DNA from: Roseburia sp.
GTDB lineage: Bacteria > Bacillota > Clostridia > Lachnospirales > Lachnospiraceae
DNA: 64,000 bases
Direction: 5' to 3'
Assembly (NCBI GenBank): GCA_023667765.1
Contig: JAMOZS010000003.1
Span: 1-64,000, forward strand
Below, piece after piece: positions 18,066-26,567 of the stretch; the first letter of the stretch is position 1; every line of letters begins with the position of its first letter. The translations under genes and the position numbers were made by a program. The notes under the pieces are model-generated. The model was not told the DNA's origin and ran no database searches. It saw only the letters and a list, made by a program, of their open reading frames with translations.

Positions 18066-18091
18066 CCTCCATGCTTCCGCTTTGCGGAAGC
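18066..18091 (-). promoter_or_regulatory. Hairpin-Shine-Dalgarno leader of the GtrB-like gene
   Basis: On the minus strand, GCTTCCGC-AAA-GCGGAAGC (8-bp stem, 3-nt loop, 18073-18091) directly abuts ATGGAGGTTAG and the start codon at 18060. The same layout with a different stem sequence is found before manC (33775-33797). The hairpin is close enough to affect ribosome access. Confidence 0.5.
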
Positions 18092-18125
18092 TCACATCAG
18101 GATGAGAGACTTGGCATTTTTTTGC

Positions 18126-18686
18126 TCACGGCTTCGTCTGCCCGTCAAAAACTACTGCCATCAGCACAATATCACAATATTGTCCGTCAATACAGACGTC
18201 CTCCTTCAAAAGGGCCTCCCTGCGAAACCCGGCCTTCTCATAGCTGCGGATAGCCTGTCTATTATCTGCAAAAACCCTTAAATATACCCGGTGCAGCTTC
18301 TCCCGCTCCCGACAGTACCGAAGCATCAGTCTTGCAGCGGCTGTGCCGACTCCTCTGCCTCTGGCCGATTCCTCTCCGATAAAAATACCGTATTCGGCCT
18401 TGTTGTGCTTTCTGTCTATGTCGCGGATATAAACGCTGCCCAGGGGGCCCTTCGTCTCTGTGTCACAGATGATAAACTGCACCACCCTGCCCGTCTCTAC
18501 CATATCCCGAATCCAGGCCTCATGTCCCTGTCTCGTAAAAGGCTCCTGATAAATAAATCTTCTTCGCACCGCCTCACTGTTGCGCCAATCCACAATGCGC
18601 TCCGTATCCTCCGCGGTCATCGGACGAAGATAAATACCCGCCCCTTCATCCATATAGCGCTCTATGTCTGTCTGCTGCCGTAACAT
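18126..18686 (-). CDS. GNAT family N-acetyltransferase
   Basis: 186 residues, RimJ/RimL-type GNAT: YLRPMTAEDTERIVDWRN, the acetyl-CoA loop ESARGRGVGTAAARLML, and NRQAIRSYEKAGFRREA. In glycan clusters such proteins often acetylate amino sugars; ribosomal-protein acetylation is equally possible from sequence alone. It lies between a DUF6020 membrane protein (stop codon adjoins its start) and the GtrB-like gene. No membrane segment. Substrate not readable. Confidence 0.8.
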   Translation of the reverse strand: MLRQQTDIERYMDEGAGIYLRPMTAEDTERIVDWRNSEAVRRRFIYQEPFTRQGHEAWIRDMVETGRVVQFIICDTETKGPLGSVYIRDIDRKHNKAEYGIFIGEESARGRGVGTAAARLMLRYCREREKLHRVYLRVFADNRQAIRSYEKAGFRREALLKEDVCIDGQYCDIVLMAVVFDGQTKP

Positions 18687-20447
18687 TTATTTTCTCTTTC
18701 CTTTCTGTTCTTCGCTCTCTTTCCGTTCCCACTCCCTGACAGCCTCCTGCCGAAAACACAGAACTGTCAGATAAGGAACGCTGACCATAACCGGATAAAT
18801 ATATCTCAGCTGCACCACGGGACCCAGAAGCAGGGTCGCGAAATATCCAAGGATCAAAAACAGCGGCAGGCAGAAGGCATATTTTCTCCAAACCAGCAGC
18901 GCGCATAACAATATCAGACACCACCACAGCCAGATTCCCGGCACAAACAGATATTTTATAACCGGTACTTTCAAATACATATTCTTATCAGCCCAGCTCT
19001 CCAGCTTTTCATGTAACGCAGGCCATTTGGAGGCCTTGTGTATACCGGTCTTTTCTACCACGCTTTCCCACCACTGGGTCTGGACATATCCCTTGCCCTC
19101 CATACCGGGATACATCTCTTGATAAATCGTGCTATGACTCCTGTCGTTCAAATATAAATAACCGGCATTAACCTCCAGCGCGGCATTCACAAAATCCCCA
19201 AAATAGCTTGTCATAAGGCGCAGATAGGAGGTAGCGAACCTCCCGGGCTGATACCGAATCACAGAGGTCAACGTGCGGCTCTTCACCGGGTCCGAAATAT
19301 GGGGCATATAGCCCAGATAGCCGTCTCCCATAAAAAGCTCCTGTATCAGCTCCTTATCCTCCCGGGCCATGGTATCATCGTCCTCCGGATAAACGCCCTG
19401 GCCTCCATGATACAGCATACATCTGGCAAGCTGCTGAATCGGCATGCTCAGCATCTCCCGCTTATCTCCCTGCACCGCATTTACCGATGCGCTCAGAGCC
19501 CACAATGCCACATTTCCCGCCAGAAGAGCCCCAATGCATTCCAGAAACAGACGAGCCAAAAGCGCTTTCCTCTCACGCTTTCTCTTCCCTCTTCCCAAAA
19601 GCAGCGAAACCGGCAGAGACACTGTTAAAACCAGCATCGCATACTGTCCGTTATTGCGGAAGAGTATCATTCCCAGGGAACTTACCAAAAACAGTATATC
19701 CGCTTTATGCAGGCTAAAATCATTCCTTCCGATTCTCAAAAGCTCAAAAAGGCTCAACACCTGAAACAGAAAAAACGCTGTGAATATCACATCCTTTGTC
19801 ATACTGACGCTCAGATAGCCATGAAAGGGATAAAACATGGAAAACAATAAAAAAAGAAGCTGCCAGCCGGGCTTTATGGCATTTCTTTTCAGCACTAATA
19901 TGCCATACGCCATTGCCGCTGCCAGAAGCAGCATCTGGAGCAGCGTATACAAAGCCCCTCCCCTGTTGGCATCTCCGAATAGGGATCCTCCCAGCCAAAG
20001 ACAGGCTCTAATCCACAAAGTGTGCGCCAGAGGATGATGCTCCACATACTCCCCCGTCTCTATCTGACCTATCTGGGTTACCGCGTCATATGCGCAGATG
20101 CCCGGATAATACGCCAGAAAGTACGGAAGCCATGCCAAAAAAATCAATACCAGACACAGCAAAAAAGTTCCTCCGTCACCCAAAAAAGAGGCCTTGTGTA
20201 CAGCCCCTGCGGAAAGCTCGGACCACCCGGGAAGCCTGTAAACGACAAAGCAAATCATACTACCCAGAAGGCTGCCAATCAAAAAACTAATCAACAAAAT
20301 CATAGCAGTATGCGAAGAGGACCACTCGATATTGCCCCTCCTCTCCAGTTCACTTCCCGTGATAAAACAGAATACAAAGAGCATTCCTACCACGGAAAAC
20401 AGCAAATACCCTATTTTCTTTTTCAGCAAATCCCTTTCGTGGCGCAT
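18687..20447 (-). CDS. DUF6020-type polytopic membrane protein
   Basis: 586 residues and about twelve membrane segments. The segment YYPGICAYDAVTQIGQIETG followed by HHPLAHTLWIR resembles the DUF6020 family of Firmicutes membrane proteins, which has a GT-C-like layout (acidic residue in the first long loop, then HHP). Function is not established; a glycosyltransferase role is inferred from topology and company. It is the first gene of the leftward block that runs to 12293. GGGAG lies 8 nt before the ATG. Confidence 0.65.
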   Translation of the reverse strand: MRHERDLLKKKIGYLLFSVVGMLFVFCFITGSELERRGNIEWSSSHTAMILLISFLIGSLLGSMICFVVYRLPGWSELSAGAVHKASFLGDGGTFLLCLVLIFLAWLPYFLAYYPGICAYDAVTQIGQIETGEYVEHHPLAHTLWIRACLWLGGSLFGDANRGGALYTLLQMLLLAAAMAYGILVLKRNAIKPGWQLLFLLFSMFYPFHGYLSVSMTKDVIFTAFFLFQVLSLFELLRIGRNDFSLHKADILFLVSSLGMILFRNNGQYAMLVLTVSLPVSLLLGRGKRKRERKALLARLFLECIGALLAGNVALWALSASVNAVQGDKREMLSMPIQQLARCMLYHGGQGVYPEDDDTMAREDKELIQELFMGDGYLGYMPHISDPVKSRTLTSVIRYQPGRFATSYLRLMTSYFGDFVNAALEVNAGYLYLNDRSHSTIYQEMYPGMEGKGYVQTQWWESVVEKTGIHKASKWPALHEKLESWADKNMYLKVPVIKYLFVPGIWLWWCLILLCALLVWRKYAFCLPLFLILGYFATLLLGPVVQLRYIYPVMVSVPYLTVLCFRQEAVREWERKESEEQKGKRK

Positions 20448-20518
20448 GCAGATAACTCCCTGTCATTTTCTTTTTTCGAACCTTTGTTCAGTGGCGTTTT
20501 AGTGGCAGTTCCCCTGTT

Positions 20519-20548
20519 ATAATACTCTCGTAAAAGGGGATTTACCAA
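20519..20548 (-). promoter_or_regulatory. Putative promoter of the 20447-12293 gene block
   Basis: On the minus strand TTGGTA is followed after 18 bp by TATTAT, about 70 nt before the ATG at 20447. The -10 box overlaps a TGTTATAAT extended -10 read on the plus strand, so the site may fire in both directions. Prediction from sequence only. Confidence 0.4.
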
Positions 20549-20599
20549 GATACAAAAAGGGAGTAACCGAAGGAACGTCTGTATATACAGGCGTTTTTT
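20530..20599 (+). ncRNA. Possible short plus-strand transcript with terminator
   Basis: An extended -10 element TGTTATAAT (20515-20523) is followed about 50 nt later by a hairpin (AACGTCTG / CAGGCGTT around TATATA) and six T residues (20594-20599). Both flanking genes are on the minus strand, so a plus-strand terminator here has no gene to serve. No ORF with a ribosome site is present in between. No -35 box is convincing. I do not recognise an RNA family. Confidence 0.3.
20574..20599 (+). terminator. Rho-independent terminator, plus strand
   Basis: AACGTCTG pairs with CAGGCGTT (one G-U pair) around the 6-nt loop TATATA, followed by TTTTTT on the plus strand only. The T-run ends on the first base of the antisense stop codon of the GT2 gene (20599-20601). 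Confidence 0.55.
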
Positions 20600-21546
20600 C
20601 ACCTTCCTCCCTGTAAAATGCTTTTCTTTTCACCGCTTACCTTGTTCAGACGGTATTCAAAATCTCTTCTGTCCTTTGCCGCCATAACCTCCAAAATCAT
20701 GCCCGCAAAAAAAGACTGGATACCTGCCATCGCCATAAATCCACACCCAATCATGGTAGGAAAGCGAGGCACCAGCCCCGTGCTGATATAATCTCCCACT
20801 ACTGGCACGAACAAAACCACAGCGATGGCAACCAACACAAAGCACAGAAATCCAAAAAACCTTAAGGGTCTGTAATTCTTATACAGCTGCAGCATTTTAC
20901 GGATAACCCGCAGGCCGTCGCTGTAGGTATTCAGCTTGGACACGCTTCCCTCGGGCCTGTCCCTGTATTCCACTACCACATTCTCCACCTGCAGGTTATA
21001 ATTCACCGCATGAATAGACATTTCCGTCTCTATTTCAAAGCCCTTGGAAAATACCGGGAAGGTCTTTACAAACTCATAGCTGAAGGCTCTGTAGCCGGTC
21101 ATAATATCCTTGATGTCCGAACGAAACAGGCTGTTGATGCCTGCCCGCATAAGACTGTTGCCGAAGTTATGGAAGGGACGCTTATTCTCGGTAAAATAAG
21201 TAGAGGAGAGCCTGTCCCCCACCACCATGTCCGCATTGTGCTCCAAAACCCTGTCCACCATCTGAGCGGCACAGTTAAGAGGATAGGTATCATCTCCGTC
21301 AATCATAAGATAGCACTGGGCGTCTATCTCACGGAACATTCTGCGAATCACATTGCCCTTCCCCTGCTTATATTCATGGCGGACAATGGCGCCCTCCTCC
21401 ATGGCCAGCTCCACCGTGCCATCCGTAGAATTATTGTCATAGACATAGACTGCCGCCTCCGGCAGCGCCTCTCTTACATCCTTTACGACCTTTCCTATGG
21501 TCTGCTCCTCGTTGTAGCAGGGTATTAACACCGCTATCTTATCCAT
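20599..21546 (-). CDS. GT2, dolichyl-phosphate-mannose synthase-like
   Basis: 315 residues: IAVLIPCYNEEQTIGKVV, YDNNSTDGT, LMIDGDDTYP (metal-binding DxD) and GYRAFSYEF, then two C-terminal membrane helices (about 235-255 and 268-290). This is the layout of DPM/UppS-type GT2 enzymes that charge polyprenyl phosphate with a hexose. Start ATG 21546 follows AAGGAACAGGTAAGA; the longer frame from 21612 has no ribosome site. It is transcribed alone, divergently from the plus-strand operon at 21702. Confidence 0.83.
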   Translation of the reverse strand: MDKIAVLIPCYNEEQTIGKVVKDVREALPEAAVYVYDNNSTDGTVELAMEEGAIVRHEYKQGKGNVIRRMFREIDAQCYLMIDGDDTYPLNCAAQMVDRVLEHNADMVVGDRLSSTYFTENKRPFHNFGNSLMRAGINSLFRSDIKDIMTGYRAFSYEFVKTFPVFSKGFEIETEMSIHAVNYNLQVENVVVEYRDRPEGSVSKLNTYSDGLRVIRKMLQLYKNYRPLRFFGFLCFVLVAIAVVLFVPVVGDYISTGLVPRFPTMIGCGFMAMAGIQSFFAGMILEVMAAKDRRDFEYRLNKVSGEKKSILQGGR

Positions 21547-21652
21547 TCTTACCTGTTCCTTTCCAATAAATGGGTTTTCAGTCAAATGCCATAGATGATT
21601 ATAGTATATCACGAAATATCTTCTACAGCCACTGTTTTTATGAATAAAGTTG

Positions 21653-21661
21653 TGTTATACT
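21653..21661 (+). promoter_or_regulatory. Extended -10 promoter of the plus-strand operon
   Basis: TGTTATACT is an extended -10 element (TGn followed by TATACT) located about 40 nt before the start at 21702. No clear -35 box sits 17 bp upstream, which is tolerated for extended -10 promoters. Confidence 0.4.
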
Positions 21662-21701
21662 AGATGATAAATACCAGTTTCTCAGGAGGCCCCGCAATCG
21701 A

Positions 21702-23402
21702 TTGAAACCTACGCAACCGTCAAAACCATGGATTTTATCATTAAACGACCCTTTCAGACGCTTTTTTAGCGGATTATATTCCTTCGCCTTTTGTTTCGCA
21801 GTAAGCATCTGCCTCCTTCTGGCCGCAGGACTGTTTATCAGCGCCTTTTTATGCACCAGCTACAGCGAGGATATGGAGACGCAAAAGGCGCTCACCAGAT
21901 GGGACAACCCCTTTGTGAATCTGTTAGGCCTGTTTTTGTTTTTGATTCTGTTTGGCCTGATTACCCGCCAGATATGCAAAAAGCCAAAAAAATATAAAAA
22001 GCTTCTGCTGCTGTCGGTTCTGGGAATCAGCGGACTTTCAGGCTTTGCTCTGATTTTGTTCGGACGCACCATGCCTGCGGCGGACGCCATGTCCGTATTC
22101 TCTATTGCAGAAAGCTTTGCCCTGGGAGATACAAGCGCTATTCATCCCACGGAATCCTATCTCTCCTATTATCCCCAGCAAATCGGTTTAGTAGCCTTTT
22201 ACGAGCCTGTGATTCGTATTTGGAAGCTCTTTTTTCAGGATTTGGCGGCCTATCATTTTATCAAATGTATCTATGTGGGACTGATGTGGCTGATTATTCT
22301 GTTTCAGTATCGAACCGTGCAGCTTCTGTGGCACAGCGATAGGGCCGACTGTCTGTATCTTTTACTGGCCGGTACGAATCTGCCCCTTATCTTTTACAGC
22401 TCCTTTGTATACAGTGAGATTCCCAGCTTTGCCGCTCTTACGATGGGCCTGTACTTCCTATTAAAATTATTTCAGGGACTGAAAACCGCCGCCCTCCCCC
22501 GGAGGAAAAGCCTCTGTCAGGCCTTTGTCAGCCTTTTTTGTCTGACCCTTGCGGTACTGCTTCGCAAAAATTCCTTAATCCTAATCATTGCCGTCGTTCT
22601 GGTAACTGTGCTGGAATGGTTCCGGCTGCTGGCAACACAAAAAAAGCCGGATTTTGTAAAGAGCGTCCTTCTTCCCGCTTTCGCTCTGCTCTGCATTCTA
22701 TGCAGCGTCGGCATTCTGCCGCTGGTACAGCGCCTGTATGAGCTGCGGGCCCACAATACCCTAAGCTCCGGCGTTACCGCCACCTCCTATTTCGCCATGG
22801 GCATGCAGGAGGCCTCCCGGGGGAACGGCTGGTATAACGGCTTTAACTTTTACACCTATCAGGATACCGGCATGGATACCCGGCGCACCAATGAGATTGC
22901 CCGGCAGGCCATACAGGAGCGGATAAACTATTTTAAGGAACATCCCGGCTATGCCGCCCGGTTTTATCTCTATAAATATTTGTCTCAATGGACAGACGGC
23001 ACCTATGCCTGCAGACAGGCCACGCTGGCCCAGGCCGGCGGACGAAGCGTTTTTATAACCTCCGTCTATCAGGGAAGGGGCAGCCAATACGTCATCGGCT
23101 GGTGCAATGCCTACCAGAATGTGCTGTATCTGGGCGTTCTTTTATTTCTGTTAAAGAAGCTTAGGGAAATGCGGACCTATCGCCGGTCCCTGGATGCCGG
23201 CCGCCCGGTTATGAGGCTTTACTGTCTGATTGGCCTTATCGGCGTATTGGGGGGCTTTTTCTTTCATATGCTCTGGGAAGCCAATTCCCGCTATATCTTT
23301 CTGTATGGTCTGCTGCTCATGCCCTATGGAGCTGCCGGCCTGAGCCTGCTTTCAGAACGGATTCAAAAGGAGAAACATCATGACTCTTCTGCACAAGCTT
23401 AA
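21702..23402 (+). CDS. Polytopic GT-C-like glycosyltransferase
   Basis: 566 residues with about twelve membrane segments. The first external loop contains MPAADAMSVFSIAESFALGD and then SYYPQQIGLVAFYE, which resembles the acidic loop and YPxQxG motif of GT39-related enzymes. Start is a TTG at 21702 with AGGAGG 12 nt upstream, a long spacing; no in-frame ATG lies near the N-terminus. The 3' end overlaps the next gene by 23 nt. First gene of the only multi-gene plus-strand operon here. Role inferred from topology. Confidence 0.62.
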   Translation: MKPTQPSKPWILSLNDPFRRFFSGLYSFAFCFAVSICLLLAAGLFISAFLCTSYSEDMETQKALTRWDNPFVNLLGLFLFLILFGLITRQICKKPKKYKKLLLLSVLGISGLSGFALILFGRTMPAADAMSVFSIAESFALGDTSAIHPTESYLSYYPQQIGLVAFYEPVIRIWKLFFQDLAAYHFIKCIYVGLMWLIILFQYRTVQLLWHSDRADCLYLLLAGTNLPLIFYSSFVYSEIPSFAALTMGLYFLLKLFQGLKTAALPRRKSLCQAFVSLFCLTLAVLLRKNSLILIIAVVLVTVLEWFRLLATQKKPDFVKSVLLPAFALLCILCSVGILPLVQRLYELRAHNTLSSGVTATSYFAMGMQEASRGNGWYNGFNFYTYQDTGMDTRRTNEIARQAIQERINYFKEHPGYAARFYLYKYLSQWTDGTYACRQATLAQAGGRSVFITSVYQGRGSQYVIGWCNAYQNVLYLGVLLFLLKKLREMRTYRRSLDAGRPVMRLYCLIGLIGVLGGFFFHMLWEANSRYIFLYGLLLMPYGAAGLSLLSERIQKEKHHDSSAQA

Positions 23403-25719
23403 CCTACTGCAACCCTATAAAAGAAAGGGCTTCTGGGCGATTCTCATGCCCACTGTGCTGCTTGGCCTTTTCTGTATCCTTCAAATTCTGCTGCCCAACA
23501 GGCAATATTCCTTTCAGGGAAGCCATACCTTTCCCCAAGGGGAGGCTTGCGACAGCTATGTCATTTATCAGGATATTCCCTTAAGAGCCGGCGTTTATTC
23601 TATCGAGCTGGAATATCTCTCCGACACGGACAGAAACGGCCTGTGCTCCGCCCAGGACGGAACCGTCTTTACCGGCGGCCTTCTGACGAACGGCGAGCAT
23701 CTCTACAGCGCTCTTGCCAAAACCGGATACCGCCTCTGGCTCTTTGAGAACACGGACAAAATGCAGTTTACAGTCTCCTATTCCGGGGAAGGCTCTCTAC
23801 AGACCGGAAACATCACCATTACCGAAACCAATCAGCTGTGGAGTATGCTGTTGACTATCCTCCTGTTTTTCGGCTCCCTGCTGCTCTTTCTGTATATGGC
23901 CCGGCTTTATGACCGGAAATACGGAATCTCCCGGGAAAAGAAAACCGCCTTTACAGGTCTTTTCCTGATATGCGTGCTGGCCTGCACCCCTTATCTTCTG
24001 GGCGTCAGCATCAGCGGCGCGGATTTGACCTATCATCTGCTGCGCATAGAAGGCGTAAAAGACGGATTGCTCAGCGGACAATTTCCCGTGAGACTGGAAC
24101 CGGAATGGCTCTATGGACACGGCTACGCCAACGGCGTTTACTATTGCAATGCTCTGCTTTACTTCCCGGCCATACTCAGGCTGCTGGGCTTTACCGTCAC
24201 CGCAAGCTATAATCTGTATGGCATTGCCCTGACCATTGCCACCGCCTGGATTTCCTGGTATTGCTTCAGCCGGATTTTCCAAAATGCCAAAATCGGTCTG
24301 CTTTCCAGCGGGCTTTATACCTTGTCCCTGTTCCGTATTTCCCGGCTGGTCATCATCAGCGCCGTCGGGGAGGGAAGCGCTCTTGTCTTTCTGCCCCTGA
24401 TTCTCTATGGCTTTTATCGGGTGTTTTGTGAGAATCCGTATGCTCCCTCCTACAAAAGCGCCTGTTTGCCCCTGGCCTTCGGCTTTGCCGGCATTATACA
24501 GACCCATGTGCTGACCTGCGAAATGACAGGATTATTGACCCTCCTTCTCTGTCTCCTCTGTATCCCCAAGGTCTTTCACAGGAAAAGATTCCTTGCACTT
24601 TTCAAGGGAGCCTTCTGGGCTTTGCTTCTGAGCGCCTGGTATCTGGTGCCTTTTTTGGATTATTATCTGACCCAGCCTGCCAATATCAAGTTCGCCTCGG
24701 CAAGAACCATTCAGTCAAACGGCCTTCCCTTTTCCGAGCTTGCCACATTCTTCTGGGATGATACGAAGGTCAGGGGACTATATTCGGTGAGCCTGGGGCT
24801 TGTGTTGCTGCTGGCCTTTCTTCCCTTTGCGGTCATTTCGGTTTACCGCATTTATATTGGCGTCAAAGGCTCTCATCAGCGTTTCCTTCAATCTTCTCAG
24901 CCCTCGGAAGAAGAGCATCCTTCTCTGCATCGGCTGGCGGGGCTTTGCTTCCTGTTCGCTCTGCTCACGCTCCTTTTTAGCTTGGATTTCTTTCCCTGGG
25001 ACAGACTACAGAGCCTAAGTCCTCTGCTGGCCTCTCTGATTAGCAGCCTCCAGTTCCCCTTCCGTTTCCTGGGCTGGACTACTGTCTGCCTGATAGCGCT
25101 GTGGGGGTATTGCATCTGGTGGCTGGAAAAACAGGGTAAAAAGACACTGGGACAGCTTTGCTGCCTGTTTCTTCTTTTCTCCCTTTTAACCTCCGGCCTG
25201 TACACACTGAATCATATCAATCGAGACCATCAGAGATATACCATCTATAATGAAGAGGGCATGGGCTTTGGCTATATCTCCGGCGCCGAATATCTCATTC
25301 ACGGCACGGACCAGTCTCTGCTGACCTTTGAGGACCCCGCTTTTTCCGATGGGATTTTGCTTTCCGATTATCAGAAGGATTATCTGGACATTACGCTGCA
25401 TTGCGTAAACAGCTCCTCTCAGGAAGGCTATATCGACTTGCCCCTGCTGCTGTATAAGGGATACCGGGCCTATGCCACACAGAATGCAGGACAAAAACTT
25501 CCCCTGGAAATCACCTACGGCAATAACAATCTGGTGCGGATACTGATTCCTGCGGGCTTCGAGGGACAGCTTCGGGTATGCTTCGTCAGCCCTGTTTACT
25601 GGCGCATAGCCGAAGTCCTGTCCCTGCTTTCCCTGATACTTTTGCTGTGGCAGATACTCTCTCACACCTTGGCTCGTCAAGGTCTGTTTCCTCGCAGAAA
25701 GGAGGCAAAACATGTCTGA
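23380..25719 (+). CDS. PTPS-related/YfhO-like large membrane protein
   Basis: 779 residues. One N-terminal helix is followed by a roughly 120-residue external beta-rich domain, then about eleven membrane segments and a C-terminal external domain ending in a last helix. GADLTYHLLRIEGVKDGL, PEWLYGHGYANGVYYC and LYFPAILRLLGF match the membrane domain called 6-pyruvoyl-tetrahydropterin-synthase-related, found in GT-C-like proteins. AAGGAG lies 7 nt before the ATG inside the previous gene. Likely a transferase of lipid-linked sugar; direct evidence is lacking. The following gene resembles its middle part. Confidence 0.65.
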   Translation: MTLLHKLNLLQPYKRKGFWAILMPTVLLGLFCILQILLPNRQYSFQGSHTFPQGEACDSYVIYQDIPLRAGVYSIELEYLSDTDRNGLCSAQDGTVFTGGLLTNGEHLYSALAKTGYRLWLFENTDKMQFTVSYSGEGSLQTGNITITETNQLWSMLLTILLFFGSLLLFLYMARLYDRKYGISREKKTAFTGLFLICVLACTPYLLGVSISGADLTYHLLRIEGVKDGLLSGQFPVRLEPEWLYGHGYANGVYYCNALLYFPAILRLLGFTVTASYNLYGIALTIATAWISWYCFSRIFQNAKIGLLSSGLYTLSLFRISRLVIISAVGEGSALVFLPLILYGFYRVFCENPYAPSYKSACLPLAFGFAGIIQTHVLTCEMTGLLTLLLCLLCIPKVFHRKRFLALFKGAFWALLLSAWYLVPFLDYYLTQPANIKFASARTIQSNGLPFSELATFFWDDTKVRGLYSVSLGLVLLLAFLPFAVISVYRIYIGVKGSHQRFLQSSQPSEEEHPSLHRLAGLCFLFALLTLLFSLDFFPWDRLQSLSPLLASLISSLQFPFRFLGWTTVCLIALWGYCIWWLEKQGKKTLGQLCCLFLLFSLLTSGLYTLNHINRDHQRYTIYNEEGMGFGYISGAEYLIHGTDQSLLTFEDPAFSDGILLSDYQKDYLDITLHCVNSSSQEGYIDLPLLLYKGYRAYATQNAGQKLPLEITYGNNNLVRILIPAGFEGQLRVCFVSPVYWRIAEVLSLLSLILLLWQILSHTLARQGLFPRRKEAKHV

Positions 25720-26563
25720 TTGGACTTTCTCTTCCTACATGATGATATTGCTTCAGCTGGTTTCCGCCGGTACGGCAGGCCTGCTGTTTTTCCGCATGTT
25801 CGCCGACAAATATATAACGTATTTTGGCGTTTTGCTCTATCTGACCTGCCCCTATCGGCTCTTTGTCTGCTTTCGGCAGGGCAGTCTTTCCGGTGCGGCC
25901 GTCTGGGCCCTGCTGCCCTTGTATACCCTGGCTGTCTGGGAGCTTTATAAGAAACGAAGGTCTCTTATCTCTCTGCTGGCCGCCGCTTCGGTTCTGACTG
26001 CAATCGGCTTTCTGGATATTTTGTCGTTTCTCATCCTGTCAGGCCTGTCTTTGCTGATTGCCCTCTGCTGCCGTCGTATACAGGGCCTGCTCCCGCCCAT
26101 AGCCGCGGCTCTCTGCTGCCTGAAGCCCCTCCTTACCCTTGTAAGGTATCTTCTAAGTCCTATGGCTGCCGAAACCAGACAGCTGCACAGCATTATGGGA
26201 GCCGGTTATATGCCCGGCGAATTTTTCAATGTCTATGCCTGTGCAGACGGGCATCCCGGCTTGGGAATCGGGCTTTTCATCGGCCTTGGGATTCTATTGT
26301 GGCTCACCCTGGCGGAGGGAAATCTACAGCTTCCGGGAAGCTGTAGGATAGCTCTGGGCCTTGCTCTCTTCCTGAGCATCCTCTCCCTTCGTATCTTCCC
26401 TTGGGACATTGCCCAGCGACTGGGTCTGTGGGCCCTGCGACTGGTCTCCCTTCTGGAAACGCCGGGCATTTTCTTCGGACTTGCCAGCTTCTGTCTTTGC
26501 CTTCCGTCAGGCTTCGCCATGGGCAGCCTGTGCCGCCCCAAAGAAAAAGCCGCCGCAAAATAA
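25712..26563 (+). CDS. Short membrane protein resembling the core of its upstream neighbour
   Basis: 283 residues, about eight membrane segments. Several blocks align by eye with the middle of the 23380-25719 protein: FGVLLYLTCPYRLF, GAAVWALLPLYTLAVWELY, GLGIGLFIGLGILLWL and a shared FPWD followed by a leucine-rich helix. It lacks the equivalent N-terminal external domain and the acidic GADLTYH loop, so it is either a partner subunit or a decayed paralogue. AAAGGAGG precedes the ATG; the 8-nt overlap suggests coupling. It ends 4 nt from the convergent gene at 26568. Confidence 0.6.
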   Translation: MSDWTFSSYMMILLQLVSAGTAGLLFFRMFADKYITYFGVLLYLTCPYRLFVCFRQGSLSGAAVWALLPLYTLAVWELYKKRRSLISLLAAASVLTAIGFLDILSFLILSGLSLLIALCCRRIQGLLPPIAAALCCLKPLLTLVRYLLSPMAAETRQLHSIMGAGYMPGEFFNVYACADGHPGLGIGLFIGLGILLWLTLAEGNLQLPGSCRIALGLALFLSILSLRIFPWDIAQRLGLWALRLVSLLETPGIFFGLASFCLCLPSGFAMGSLCRPKEKAAAK

Positions 26564-26567
26564 AATA

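Noticed and set aside
23797..24507. A 236-codon minus-strand ORF opposite the PTPS-related gene
   Set aside because: Gln/Gly-rich product without a start site or family resemblance; the plus-strand frame has clear membrane topology and motifs.
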